Shown here in pieces: positions 53,172 through 60,839 of a stretch of DNA of 61,632 nucleotides. A program made the position numbers and the translations under genes. The stretch lies in the NCBI GenBank assembly GCA_937922045.1, contig CAKZXA010000012.1, positions 1 through 61,632 on the forward strand, in the 5' to 3' direction. Positions within the stretch are counted from its first letter, which is position 1; every line of letters begins with the position of its first letter. The DNA is from an uncultured Acidimicrobiales bacterium (GTDB lineage: Bacteria > Actinomycetota > Acidimicrobiia > Acidimicrobiales > SZUA-35). The notes below the pieces were generated by a model. That model ran no database searches. It was not told the DNA's origin and was given only the letters and a program-made list of their open reading frames with translations.

Positions 53172-54932
53172 ATGGCAGAACCGTGGATGGTGGCAACCGA
53201 TCTCAGTCCCGAGTGGGATTTCTACACTCGAGCAAACGTGGGCGAGGTCTTTCCCGACCCTGTTGCACCTCTCTCGTTCTCCTATTTCCAAAACGAGAAC
53301 GGGCTCGGTGGATCGGAACAGGGCTTTCGCGACGCCTACTACCGCATTGGGGCGATGGAGCCAGGCGAGCTGCCCGAAGACGAATGCGTCTTCCTCGGGG
53401 TGACCAACGGGTACTGCTACCTCAACGCCAGCGCTTTGCGCATGCTTGGTCATCGAGCGCCGGGCATGACGGCTGCCGACATCGATGCGTCCTTCTTTGG
53501 CGATGCGCCCGGCGTGCCTCCCTTCGTGGTGAAGGAAGGGTTCGATCGACCAGACCTCACGGCCAAGATCGGCGAAACGTTCGGCTGGGTCTTGACCACC
53601 CCCGACCTGCCCCGAGTGCTCGAACAAGAGCGCATGGTCAACGAGATGCGAGCCAACCGCCTCGACTTCTCGGCCATGAGCGACGACGACCTCATCGCCT
53701 GGATGATCGAAACGGCCGACACCCACTTTGGCAAGCTTTTCGAAGAGCACATCTTCATCTCCTTTCTGGCAACCCTGCCCATCGGGATCATCACCGCCGT
53801 GTGCGAAGCGGTGGGCCAACCGACCGCAACCCTGAAACTCTTAGCTGGTCTAGGCGACGTCGAATCGGCGGCGCCATCGATGGCGATGTGGGAACTGGGT
53901 CGTAGGGTTGAGCGTTCCGCCGAACTCGGCGCCCTGTTCGATCTGGGCTATGACGGCCTCCATGAACGCCTGTTGAGCGCCGCCGATGCGGGCACGGCAG
54001 ACGTCGTCGACTTTCTCTCCGCCTTCGATGACTTCCTCTTCAGCTACGGGTGTCGTGGCCCCAACGAGTGGGAGACCCGTTCACCCACCTGGGAGACCGA
54101 ACCCGATCTGGCCCTAGCCGCTATCGACCGGATGCGGCTCTCGCCCGATTCGGCATCACCGGCCGACAGCAACACTGAACGGGCGGCCGAACGCGAACGG
54201 CTCGGTGCCGAAATCGCGGCCATCGTCGAGGCCGACCCCGAGGCCCACGGCCAATTCCTGGCTGCCCTCAGTTCGGCCAAAGTCTTCATGCCCGGCCGCG
54301 AACGGACCAAGACAAACTGCATCAAGCTCGTGCATGAACTCCGAGTCGCCCTTCAGGAGTTTGGTCGCCGCCGAGTCGCCGACGGCTCCTTCCCGAAGGT
54401 GAACTCCTACGGCATGTTGAGCCGCGAGGAACTCAAAGTGTTCATGGCCGACCCGGCCAAGTTTCGCGATCAGCTGGTCGAACGAGAAGAGCTCTACAAC
54501 GAGTACAAGACGCTGCAAGAACCCTTCCTGTTCGTCGGCGATCCCGGCCCGGTGGAGGACTACCCTCGCCGCGACGCGGTTGAAGTGATCGATCTCACCA
54601 GCGGCGACGTGATGCAAGGCGTGCCCGGTTGCCCCGGTAACGCTCGCGGCATCGCCCGTGTCGTGCTCGATCCCCATGATCCAACCGGTCTCAACCCGGG
54701 CGACATCCTGGTGGCGCCGATCACCGATCCGTCCTGGACCCCCCTGTTCGTGCCAGCGGCCGCCGTTGTCGTTGACGTAGGCGCTCCTCTGAGTCACGCC
54801 ATAATCGTGAGTCGTGAGCTTGGCATACCGTGCGTGGTCTCGGCCACCGACGCCACCCGTCGCATCCCCGACGGGGCGCTCATCGAGGTCGACGGCGACA
54901 CCGGCGCCGTTACCGTGCTCGAACTTCCCTGA
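53172..54932 (+). CDS. PEP-utilising swivelling-domain protein lacking an ATP-grasp domain
   Basis: A 586-residue cytoplasmic protein. Residues about 1-480 resemble the central helical part of PEP synthase/rifampin phosphotransferase-type proteins (MVNEMRANRLDF, FDDFLFSYGCRGPNEWETRSPTW, MPGRERTKTNCIKLVHELR). The last 110 residues are the phosphohistidine swivelling domain, with GCPGNARGIARVV, DPSWTPLFVPAAAVVVDVGAPLSHAIIVSRELGIPCVV and the phospho-carrier His542. The N-terminal ATP-grasp domain that phosphorylates this His in complete enzymes is absent, and none is encoded nearby. It may work with an unlinked ATP-grasp protein or act on another phosphodonor. Confidence 0.85.
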   Translation: MAEPWMVATDLSPEWDFYTRANVGEVFPDPVAPLSFSYFQNENGLGGSEQGFRDAYYRIGAMEPGELPEDECVFLGVTNGYCYLNASALRMLGHRAPGMTAADIDASFFGDAPGVPPFVVKEGFDRPDLTAKIGETFGWVLTTPDLPRVLEQERMVNEMRANRLDFSAMSDDDLIAWMIETADTHFGKLFEEHIFISFLATLPIGIITAVCEAVGQPTATLKLLAGLGDVESAAPSMAMWELGRRVERSAELGALFDLGYDGLHERLLSAADAGTADVVDFLSAFDDFLFSYGCRGPNEWETRSPTWETEPDLALAAIDRMRLSPDSASPADSNTERAAERERLGAEIAAIVEADPEAHGQFLAALSSAKVFMPGRERTKTNCIKLVHELRVALQEFGRRRVADGSFPKVNSYGMLSREELKVFMADPAKFRDQLVEREELYNEYKTLQEPFLFVGDPGPVEDYPRRDAVEVIDLTSGDVMQGVPGCPGNARGIARVVLDPHDPTGLNPGDILVAPITDPSWTPLFVPAAAVVVDVGAPLSHAIIVSRELGIPCVVSATDATRRIPDGALIEVDGDTGAVTVLELP

Positions 54933-55037
54933 GCACCAGGACTGATTCGTAGACCTCCAACACCACCGGTTCCGAAAGCGACACCACCGAAGTGACGACA
55001 CTGACCGGGTCGATGTCGGTCCGACGTGTAGACCCAA

Positions 55038-56894
55038 TCAGAGTTTGTAGACGTCGACGTAGTCGAACCTGACGGTCAGAGGATTGTCGGCGGTCGGTTC
55101 TTTGTAGCCTTCGCGGGACGAGTTGTGCATGCCGTGCTGCAGGGCGATGTTGTGCGAGTAGTCGGTGGCGAAGGCTCCGGCGAGTGCGGTCGTGTCGATC
55201 ACCCAGTCGCCACCGTCACCACGGTCCTGCACCTGCTTGCCGTCATGGAAGTACTCGACCGTGCCGTCGTAATTCCACTTCATGCCGAACACCGCCCACG
55301 TGTTGGCCGACACCGTCGAGCAGCGCTTGCCGGTTTGGAGGTGGTTGCCGCCTTGTTCGGTGGCGTAGTGAAAGTTGCCGCACGCTTGGCCTCGGAGGAT
55401 CTCGGCCACGTCGAATTCGCCGCTATGGGGCCACCGGCTACCGAAGGTTCTGTCGATGTCGGTGGTCCAGAAGGCTGGCCAGTTGTAGAGGACGTTTCCT
55501 TCGCCCGGCATGTGCATGCGGGTCTCGATGTAGGTGCCAGGCTGGATCTGATAGCGCTGGCGGGTGGTTGCGTAGCCGCTGACAAAGTAGGCGGGTGAGC
55601 CGTCCCTCTTTTGGCACACGCCTGCCGCGTCCTCATTTGCGGTCGTGGGCCGCATGGCGAGACGGAGCTCGCCGTCGCTCAACGTGACCTGATCGGTGTG
55701 GTAGCAGGCCGTTTCGCTTTTGCTGACGGGGCGGTCGTAGTTGTTGTCGGACGTACGCCACCAGCCGTACTCCCACATGTTGTCGTCGAGCTTGGTGCCG
55801 TTGAAGTCGTCGGAGGCGATCAGTTCCCAATCGACGGTGCCCTGAGCGTAGGGTCGCCGACCTGTCGACCCGGAGGTAGTCGTTGTCGTCGGCTCGGTTG
55901 TGGTCGTTGTGGGTTTGGCCGTGGTGGGCGGTGAGGTTGTTGTGGTGGGCGGTGAGGTTGTTGTGGTGGGCTCGAGTGTCGTGGTTGTCGTCGGCTCTGT
56001 CGTGGTCGTTGTGGGTTGGGCCGTGGTGGGCGGCGAGGTTGTTGTGGTGGGCACGGAGGTAGTGGAGGTGGGCGGTGTGGTTGTCGTTGTCGTTGTCGAG
56101 TCGACAATGAAGGTGGTCTGGCCACGTCCGACCGGATCGCCTAGGCCGGAGTCGGTGCGGACCCAGGCTCGTGAGAAGTAGGTACCCGGCTTCGCGTGCT
56201 CTGCTGGGATGCCGACCGTCCACGCGGCTTGAGCCCGGCCATCAGTGTGGTTCAGTTTGGCCTCGGTCCGGATGAACGAAGCTTGCCACTGACCGTCGTA
56301 GCCGTTCCAGTAGCTATTCGTGTTGAGATTGCGAACAACGACCTTAACCGACGCGACCCCTTCGGTCGACGTGGCGGTACCAGCGATCGACAAGGCTCCC
56401 GACCGCACGGTCTGCCCGTTGATGGGAGCGGTGATGACGGTGTCATAAAGCGCCCGGTCATAGCGGCCGAGGTAGGTGAACTCGTTCCAGTCTCCGCCGA
56501 ACCCGTCACCGGTGCCTTCGACGCTGTAGGCGAAGGCCCGGGCCCGGTAGTTGCCTTGGGTGAGTCTGTCGGTGGGAAGCGTGTAGATCCAGCCGGTTTC
56601 GGTGGAACCCGGGTTCGCCACCGGAATGTCGAACCGGATGAAGTCACGCTGCCAGGTGTCGCCGTCAAAGTAGGTTCCATCATCGAGATTGCGGACGACG
56701 AGGCGGACGCCAGCCACACCGACCCGATGCGAGGCCGTGCCGGTGATCTTCAGGGTGCCGCTGACCTCGGCGCCCTCGGCCGGGCTGTCGACGGTGGTCT
56801 TTGGTGATGTGAGGGCCCACGCCGCTGCCGGTAGGGCTAGAACTGCAAGGAAAACGACCACTACTATGGCCGAACGTTTGCTAGGGGTTCGCAT
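55038..56894 (-). CDS. Secreted GH16 glycosidase with two Ig-like domains and Thr/Pro linker
   Basis: A 618-residue exported protein. A signal peptide (VVVVFLAVLALPAAAWA) precedes two related Ig-like domains (about residues 31-145 and 150-265) that share the phrases SGTLKITGTASHRVGVAGVRLVVRNL and SGALSIAGTATSTEGVASVKVVVRNL, clearly an internal duplication. A TTTTTPP-type linker (about 268-345) leads to the GH16 domain. Its catalytic motif is E493-F-D495-V-A-E498, with WPAFWTTDI before it and the strand VRFDYVDVYKL at the end. It is a second GH16 in this window but is not closely similar to the 24-kb one. It should attack beta-glucan or a marine galactan. Confidence 0.88.
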   Translation of the reverse strand: MRTPSKRSAIVVVVFLAVLALPAAAWALTSPKTTVDSPAEGAEVSGTLKITGTASHRVGVAGVRLVVRNLDDGTYFDGDTWQRDFIRFDIPVANPGSTETGWIYTLPTDRLTQGNYRARAFAYSVEGTGDGFGGDWNEFTYLGRYDRALYDTVITAPINGQTVRSGALSIAGTATSTEGVASVKVVVRNLNTNSYWNGYDGQWQASFIRTEAKLNHTDGRAQAAWTVGIPAEHAKPGTYFSRAWVRTDSGLGDPVGRGQTTFIVDSTTTTTTTPPTSTTSVPTTTTSPPTTAQPTTTTTEPTTTTTLEPTTTTSPPTTTTSPPTTAKPTTTTTEPTTTTTSGSTGRRPYAQGTVDWELIASDDFNGTKLDDNMWEYGWWRTSDNNYDRPVSKSETACYHTDQVTLSDGELRLAMRPTTANEDAAGVCQKRDGSPAYFVSGYATTRQRYQIQPGTYIETRMHMPGEGNVLYNWPAFWTTDIDRTFGSRWPHSGEFDVAEILRGQACGNFHYATEQGGNHLQTGKRCSTVSANTWAVFGMKWNYDGTVEYFHDGKQVQDRGDGGDWVIDTTALAGAFATDYSHNIALQHGMHNSSREGYKEPTADNPLTVRFDYVDVYKL

Positions 56895-56991
56895 CTTTCG
56901 TCCTCCGGTGATTTCAGGTACTGAGGTATGTCGCAGCGATCCCTGGAAAATGTTCCCAAAGATCCCAAAAATCTTTGATGCTTGGGCACAG

Positions 56992-57045
56992 AGAGCCCTC
57001 AGATGGTCTCAGGAGAATTGAACTCACGACCTTTTCCTTCCATGG
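56992..57045 (-). repeat. tRNA-Thr(GGU) 3'-half repeat, copy 1 (degenerate)
   Basis: The well-kept part (57013-57045) reads, on the minus strand, an anticodon-stem remnant, AAGGTC and GTGAGTTCAATTCTC, the variable loop and T-arm of a tRNA-Thr. The anticodon loop has lost a base and the acceptor side is interrupted by about 15 extra bases before AGAGCC. There is no 5' half. The 226 bp from here to the mazE start hold a promoter-like TTGCGC-N16-TATATG. Confidence 0.65.
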
Positions 57046-57271
57046 CCTCAAATGCTGTCGGCAGGCGTCGGAAAGTGTCGGACTAGTCTCCGTTGAGGTG
57101 GCTGTCGACGGCGATCGACACCTACTGATCGGCTCGGCGTGGCTATCAATCGGGCTATCACATCCCGCGACTTCGGTGGACCACGTCCTAACTGGTGACG
57201 TGCAGCAGGCTAGTTTCGTATCCAGCTCCGGTGCTTTGCGCGGCACCCGTAATACGTTATATGCTTTCTGT

Positions 57272-57523
57272 ATGATAATGCTTAGCTTTCGAGCCGATGA
57301 AAAAGATGCGGCGGCTGCTCAGCGGTGGGCAGACTCGCTTGGCATCGATCGCTCTGAGCTGCTGCGCGAAGCTCTCCGCCTCCACCTCAACAGCCTCGCC
57401 ACCGAAGGCGATGCAGACCGATGGGAAACCACGCCGCTCGATGTCGGTGAGCAGGCTCTGGCCGAGATCGGCGACTGGGGTCTTGCCGAAGATTGGTCGG
57501 ATTGGGCCGATGCAGCGCGGTGA
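57272..57523 (+). CDS. mazE: Ribbon-helix-helix antitoxin (MazE-like)
   Basis: An 83-residue protein from the ATG at 57272. The first 45 residues have the RHH pattern: a short strand (IMLSFRADEKD), helix AAAAQRWADSLG and helix DRSELLREALRLHLNSL, which binds DNA as a dimer. The acidic C-terminal tail (WGLAEDWSDWADAAR) is the expected toxin-neutralising segment. Its last codons overlap the toxin start by 14 nt, the normal arrangement in MazEF modules. It should repress its own promoter. Confidence 0.85.
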   Translation: MIMLSFRADEKDAAAAQRWADSLGIDRSELLREALRLHLNSLATEGDADRWETTPLDVGEQALAEIGDWGLAEDWSDWADAAR

Positions 57524-57815
57524 GGTGTGGTTCGCCGACACACCGGGGGGAGACCGGCCGGTTCTAGTACTTACTCGCGATCCTGTGGCTGATCGAATCG
57601 GGTCTGTCGTGGTGGCCGCCCTCACGCGAACACAGCGAGGACTTGTTTCCGAACTTGAGCTGATGGTCGCTGACGGTGTTCCAACCGCCTGCGTCGTGAA
57701 CTTCGACAACCTTCATACGATTCCCCGCGAAACGTTTCGACGACAGATCACCCAACTTTCGCCAACTCGGATGGCTGAGGCCTGTCGAGTCTTACAGGCG
57801 GCGACCGGCTGCTAG
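57510..57815 (+). CDS. mazF: MazF/PemK-family endoribonuclease toxin
   Basis: A 101-residue toxin that cleaves RNA at short sequence motifs. It has MQRGEVWFADTPGGDRPVLVLTRD at the start (the RG-E-W and conserved RPVLVL), VVVAALTRTQRG, and the Asn/Phe-rich VVNFDNLHTIPRETFRR that carries the catalytic Arg/Thr region. The ATG lies inside the antitoxin gene. The pair sits alone between two tRNA-Thr fragments, so it is probably a mobile or stabilising cassette. Confidence 0.88.
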   Translation: MQRGEVWFADTPGGDRPVLVLTRDPVADRIGSVVVAALTRTQRGLVSELELMVADGVPTACVVNFDNLHTIPRETFRRQITQLSPTRMAEACRVLQAATGC

Positions 57816-57901
57816 CTCCAACTCCCGGCCTGGCCGCTGATAGCCAGCGTTGGCTATTAGGTCACCGTCGTTCATACAGAGCCACCAAACCCGGAACAGA
57901 A

Positions 57902-57922
57902 AACCCGCTGCTGGAGCGGGTT
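57902..57922. terminator. Hairpin beside the second tRNA-Thr fragment
   Basis: AACCCGCT and AGCGGGTT pair over a 5-nt loop, 5 nt from the end of the tRNA-like repeat. Hairpins of this form often terminate tRNA transcripts, so it may have been carried along with the original tRNA 3' region. Confidence 0.5.
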
Positions 57923-57927
57923 CTTCA

Positions 57928-57974
57928 AGAGCCTCCTGTGAGAAGAATTGAACTCACGACCTTTTCCTTACCAT
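57928..57974 (-). repeat. tRNA-Thr(GGU) 3'-half repeat, copy 2
   Basis: On the minus strand this reads the GGT anticodon-loop remnant, GGAAA stem, AAGGTC variable loop, GTGAGTTCAATT T-arm and AGGAGGCTCT acceptor end, with three extra bases in the T-stem. It has the same direction as copies 1 and 3. No tRNA 5' half is present. Confidence 0.7.
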
Positions 57975-58084
57975 GCGATCCCGACCAGGCGAAACATGGG
58001 TCCCAGCCAGTCGATTCGTAGCTAGGCAATCGGCATCAGTCGATGCCTGTCGGGCGCTCTTGGCTACGGTTCGGGCTACGGCTA

Positions 58085-58381
58085 CTACTCGGGGAAGTCT
58101 TCCAGCCAGATATCCAGACCGAACACAACCAGTGACCCCGGCCGAGGATCATCAATGTCCTCGGTCACAAATACGTGGAAGCCGGCAACTGTCCTGCCAA
58201 CCAGGCTCAGACGGCGACCAGGGCCGTGAGGTACAGCGATTTCGTCCCACACAGCATCGTCATCGGAAAGGGCTTCCAGTACCGGCCGGAGGTCATGCCG
58301 ACGAAAGTCATCGAGCCGATCGGCCGGTAGCTGAGCTTCGAGATCGTCAAACGCCGAGCCGCCGAGACGAACCGGCCTCAC
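58085..58381 (-). CDS. Hypothetical protein (98 aa), second gene of a two-gene module
   Basis: A 98-residue protein starting with GTG at 58381 that overlaps the upstream stop by 4 nt (GTGA). It is acidic, mixed alpha/beta, with an N-terminal helix (AFDDLEAQLPADRLDDFRRHDLRPVLEAL) and a C-terminal beta hairpin (RRLSLVGRTVAGFHVFVTEDI). No catalytic motif is recognised. Its size, coupling to a small upstream gene and place between two tRNA fragments resemble a toxin-antitoxin-type module, but that is inference. Confidence 0.65.
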   Translation of the reverse strand: MRPVRLGGSAFDDLEAQLPADRLDDFRRHDLRPVLEALSDDDAVWDEIAVPHGPGRRLSLVGRTVAGFHVFVTEDIDDPRPGSLVVFGLDIWLEDFPE

Positions 58382-58536
58382 CTGCCACGCGCAGCGCGAT
58401 CGGCAGCCGCCTGAAGCTCCTCCTCAGTCCGACGCTTCAGGGCCTCCGAACCGCCAGGAGGTAGCTCATCATCAGCGGTGTAGAAGTGCAGACCTTTGTG
58501 CCGCTCCGAATCCGTCGTGGTTGAAGACCGCTCCAT
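58378..58536 (-). CDS. Hypothetical small protein (52 aa), first gene of a two-gene module
   Basis: A 52-residue charged protein from the ATG at 58536. It has a polar N-terminus, a middle GLHFYTADDELPPGGSE and a C-terminal Glu/Arg/Ala helix (ALKRRTEEELQAAADRAARGR). The stop overlaps the start of the following 98-residue gene. It could be an antitoxin that embraces its partner with the C-terminal helix; no family is recognised. Confidence 0.55.
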   Translation of the reverse strand: MERSSTTTDSERHKGLHFYTADDELPPGGSEALKRRTEEELQAAADRAARGR

Positions 58537-58678
58537 GACTACGAGCGTACTACAGCCAAGTGACGGCGAGATCCTAGTGACCGCCAACGATGGCACCCAG
58601 TTCGGCGCCCACCCGCTGATCTTGGCCTGGTGTGAGAGCTTCGATGCGGCGGGTTGAGGCTCTGACCTGGGGTTATAG

Positions 58679-58722
58679 AGAGCCTCCTGTGAGAATTGAA
58701 CTCACGACCTTTTCCTTACCAT
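58679..58722 (-). repeat. tRNA-Thr(GGU) 3'-half repeat, copy 3 (best preserved)
   Basis: On the minus strand this is CATGGTAAGGAAAAGGTC, then GTGAG-TTCAATT-CTCAC (a perfect T-arm) and AGGAGGCTCT. Aligned to bacterial tRNA-Thr it supplies loop bases U33-GGU-A37-A38, the 3' anticodon stem, the variable loop, the T-arm and the 3' acceptor strand. The 5' half is absent; instead the sequence continues into a truncated monooxygenase gene. Such 3' tRNA ends are classic integrase attachment sites. Confidence 0.75.
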
Positions 58723-58724
58723 GG

Positions 58725-59221
58725 AAATACACCGATACGAACGAGGCGAGATCGGCGGTTCCTTCATAGCCGATACCAAGTTGGCGCCTGACGGTTGAGG
58801 CGCCACCGTCACACCCGACAAGATAGGCGGCTTCCACTGTCTCGACGCGGCCGGTGGGAACATGCTCGACTCGACAGGTGACCCGGTCGCCATCATCGTC
58901 GAACTCGACGAGACGCCAGTCGAACCGAAAATCCACGGGCGGCTGCGTGCCGATGTGAGAGGATGATGTTCTCGACCTCGTTCTGACCGGTGATGGTCTT
59001 CAAATAGGGAGACCAGTTATGTTCAGTGGAGGGTAGTACTCCATCGTGCGATTGGCGACCGCGTTCGAGCGCGGGTGGTCGTTCAACGTCGGGCGGGCTT
59101 CGAGCACGAGGCATTCGATACCCCGCCAACCCAGCTCAGCGGCAAGCGAAAGGCCTACGGAACCTCCACCGACCCCAACCACGGGGTACGAGGTCTGCAT
59201 TGGTTCATCGGTGCGGATCAT
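58725..59221 (-). pseudogene. Truncated FAD-dependent monooxygenase (PheA/TfdB type)
   Basis: The start is intact: VVGVGGGSVGLSLAAELGWRGIECLVLEAR (a GxGxxG FAD fold, with the first Gly pair slightly unusual) and LNDHPRSNAVANRTMEYY. The frame then breaks near 59000. A second piece in another frame, DFRFDWRLVEFDDDGDRVTCRVEHVPTGR and VGCDGGASTVRRQLGIGYEGT, is the second FAD contact of the family. It ends abruptly at tRNA-Thr repeat copy 3, so the C-terminal two thirds are gone. The break suggests the mobile array inserted into, or recombined with, this gene. Confidence 0.75.
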
Positions 59222-59232
59222 GTGGGTGCCCG

Positions 59233-59874
59233 CTAGAAGACGGGAAAGACCTCAGCCTCACAACGTTCCTTTCGGGCCAGAGCGTGGAGCACGGTCCAAT
59301 CACCGTGAACGTGGCGGGCGATGCCGGTCACGATGTCGACCACGATGGCGGTGGCCGCAGGATTCGTTGGTGGCCGTTCGAGGCCGACACTGACGGCCAG
59401 ATCCTCAAGGTGTAGGAGGATTTCGATCAACCGGGTGCGGCAGAAATCGTCGAGCGTCATCAGACGACCCTGGAGAGCGGCGACGAGGCGGTCCTCGGGT
59501 TCGCTGTCAAAACGATGGGCCATGGTTTCGAGAAGGACGGAGAACTTGTCGATTGTGGCCCGGAAACCGATCTCGGATTCCGACGCCGAAACATCCCTGA
59601 TCTGACTATGGATGGGTGAGTCGACGGCAAAGTGAAAGTAGGTCGTCGGGGTTAGGAGATCCCCATCGGGTACGACGTCGGGGTCGGTTCGGTCGAGATA
59701 GGCAAGCGTGGCCCCGGTGGCCCGCACGAGGTGGGCCGCTAGGGAGCCCACCGTCATGCCGTCGAGCGCCGAGGGCTCATCCCATCGCTGCTCAACTTCG
59801 GGCCGCGCCATCACCTCGGATGCGACACCGGCAGCTTCGAGAACGAGGGAACGAAGTTGGATGGAGCTCGTCAT
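59233..59874 (-). CDS. Mycothiol-dependent maleylpyruvate isomerase-type (DinB-like) protein
   Basis: A 213-residue protein from the ATG at 59874. The helical-bundle MDMPI N-terminal domain shows WDEPSALDGMTVGSLAAHLVRATGATLAYLDR, with the metal-binding His in AAHLVRA, and RLIEILLHLEDLAVSVG with the later His/Glu ligands. Such proteins bind a divalent metal and often use mycothiol, which fits an actinobacterium. The actual reaction is unknown. It lies just downstream of the broken monooxygenase gene on the same strand. Confidence 0.82.
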   Translation of the reverse strand: MTSSIQLRSLVLEAAGVASEVMARPEVEQRWDEPSALDGMTVGSLAAHLVRATGATLAYLDRTDPDVVPDGDLLTPTTYFHFAVDSPIHSQIRDVSASESEIGFRATIDKFSVLLETMAHRFDSEPEDRLVAALQGRLMTLDDFCRTRLIEILLHLEDLAVSVGLERPPTNPAATAIVVDIVTGIARHVHGDWTVLHALARKERCEAEVFPVF

Positions 59875-59955
59875 ACATGAACCGTACTTCAAGGTGTGGC
59901 GCCGTTTCGAAGTGAGATTGCGTTCTCGTAGGAAACAATTCCTCCTTGTCGCTGC

Positions 59956-60603
59956 CTACCTCAGGCGCACTTCTATCCCGTCGCTCGTCTCGCGGGCTGA
60001 CACGGCTCGAAGGTCGGCGACCCGCGCTGCCGGCTCGAACGACCACTCGGCCCCGCCGACCGCAACCACGGTGGCACCCGCCGCTTTGGCCGCCTCGCCA
60101 CCGCTCGGCGAGTCTTCGAAGACCAGGCAGCGTTGGGGTTCTACCCCCAAGCGCTCGATGCCAGCCAGGAAGGGTTCGGGGTGAGGCTTGCCATAGGAAA
60201 CATCTTCGGCCGTGATGACGATAGGGGGCGGTGCGAAACCCGCTTCTCGCCAGCGGGCCACAGCCAACGCCTTCGAAGCCGAGGTGACGAAGGCGTAACG
60301 CTCAAGCGGCAGCGAAGCGACGAGTTCCAAGGCGCCGGGAATAGGCGGGGTGTCGGTTGACGCTGCGATCTCCAGCGCTTCCAACCGATCGACAGCTTCG
60401 GCTAGTTGAGGGCCGCTCACATAGCGACGCAAGGTGTCTTCGGGGCGAACCCCGGCGAGTATTTCCACGACCTCGTCGAAAGGCAAGGCGTATTGCGAGC
60501 AGATGTCGCGCCACGCCCCGATCCCTTTTTCATGGGAATCGACGAGTACACCATCACTGTCGAAGAGTAGGGCTGCAACCTGCACGCTGAGGGTCTGGGC
60601 CAT
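59956..60603 (-). CDS. HAD-superfamily sugar phosphatase / beta-phosphoglucomutase-like
   Basis: A 215-residue HAD hydrolase of subclass IA. Motif I is FDSDGVLVDS with nucleophile D15 and acid D17; motif II is the Ser in FVTSASK; motif III Lys is in YGKPHPEPF; and motif IV is VFEDSPSG. The cap covers about residues 20-90. These enzymes dephosphorylate small sugar phosphates such as 2-deoxyglucose-6-phosphate or glycerol-phosphate, or act as phosphomutases. The gene is 81 nt upstream of the MDMPI-type gene and divergent from the RIO kinase. Confidence 0.9.
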   Translation of the reverse strand: MAQTLSVQVAALLFDSDGVLVDSHEKGIGAWRDICSQYALPFDEVVEILAGVRPEDTLRRYVSGPQLAEAVDRLEALEIAASTDTPPIPGALELVASLPLERYAFVTSASKALAVARWREAGFAPPPIVITAEDVSYGKPHPEPFLAGIERLGVEPQRCLVFEDSPSGGEAAKAAGATVVAVGGAEWSFEPAARVADLRAVSARETSDGIEVRLR

Positions 60604-60723
60604 CGGCTGAGCGTACCGGTCACTATTCGTTGGATCAGGTTGTTTTCAGCGACTACCATTCTTGAACCGACCAAGTAATGAGGTCGCCGGGTCCTCCGGC
60701 GCCGATCGAAAGGAGTGAGGTAC

Positions 60724-60777
60724 ATGACAGTCCGATGTGTCGCCATCACTTCCGGTCGCGCCTCCCGAAGGGCCTAA
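60724..60777 (+). CDS. Possible 17-residue leader peptide
   Basis: AAAGGAG lies 9 nt before an ATG that opens an 18-codon frame (MTVRCVAITSGRASRRA, then TAA). It ends about 60 nt before the RIO-kinase start. The ribosome site is stronger than that of many longer genes here, and the peptide is basic with one Cys. It may be a translated leader that regulates the downstream gene, or a small protein. No conservation can be tested from this window. Confidence 0.35.
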   Translation: MTVRCVAITSGRASRRA

Positions 60778-60839
60778 CTGCGTATCTCCGCAGGCGTCCG
60801 GTTCGTCACAGATCGAACCGAACCCGAGGAGTATTCGCC

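Noticed and set aside
57013-58722. A complete tRNA-Thr gene
   Set aside because: All three copies contain only the 3' half; no D-arm or 5' acceptor strand is found on either side, and the T-stem or loop is damaged in copies 1 and 2.
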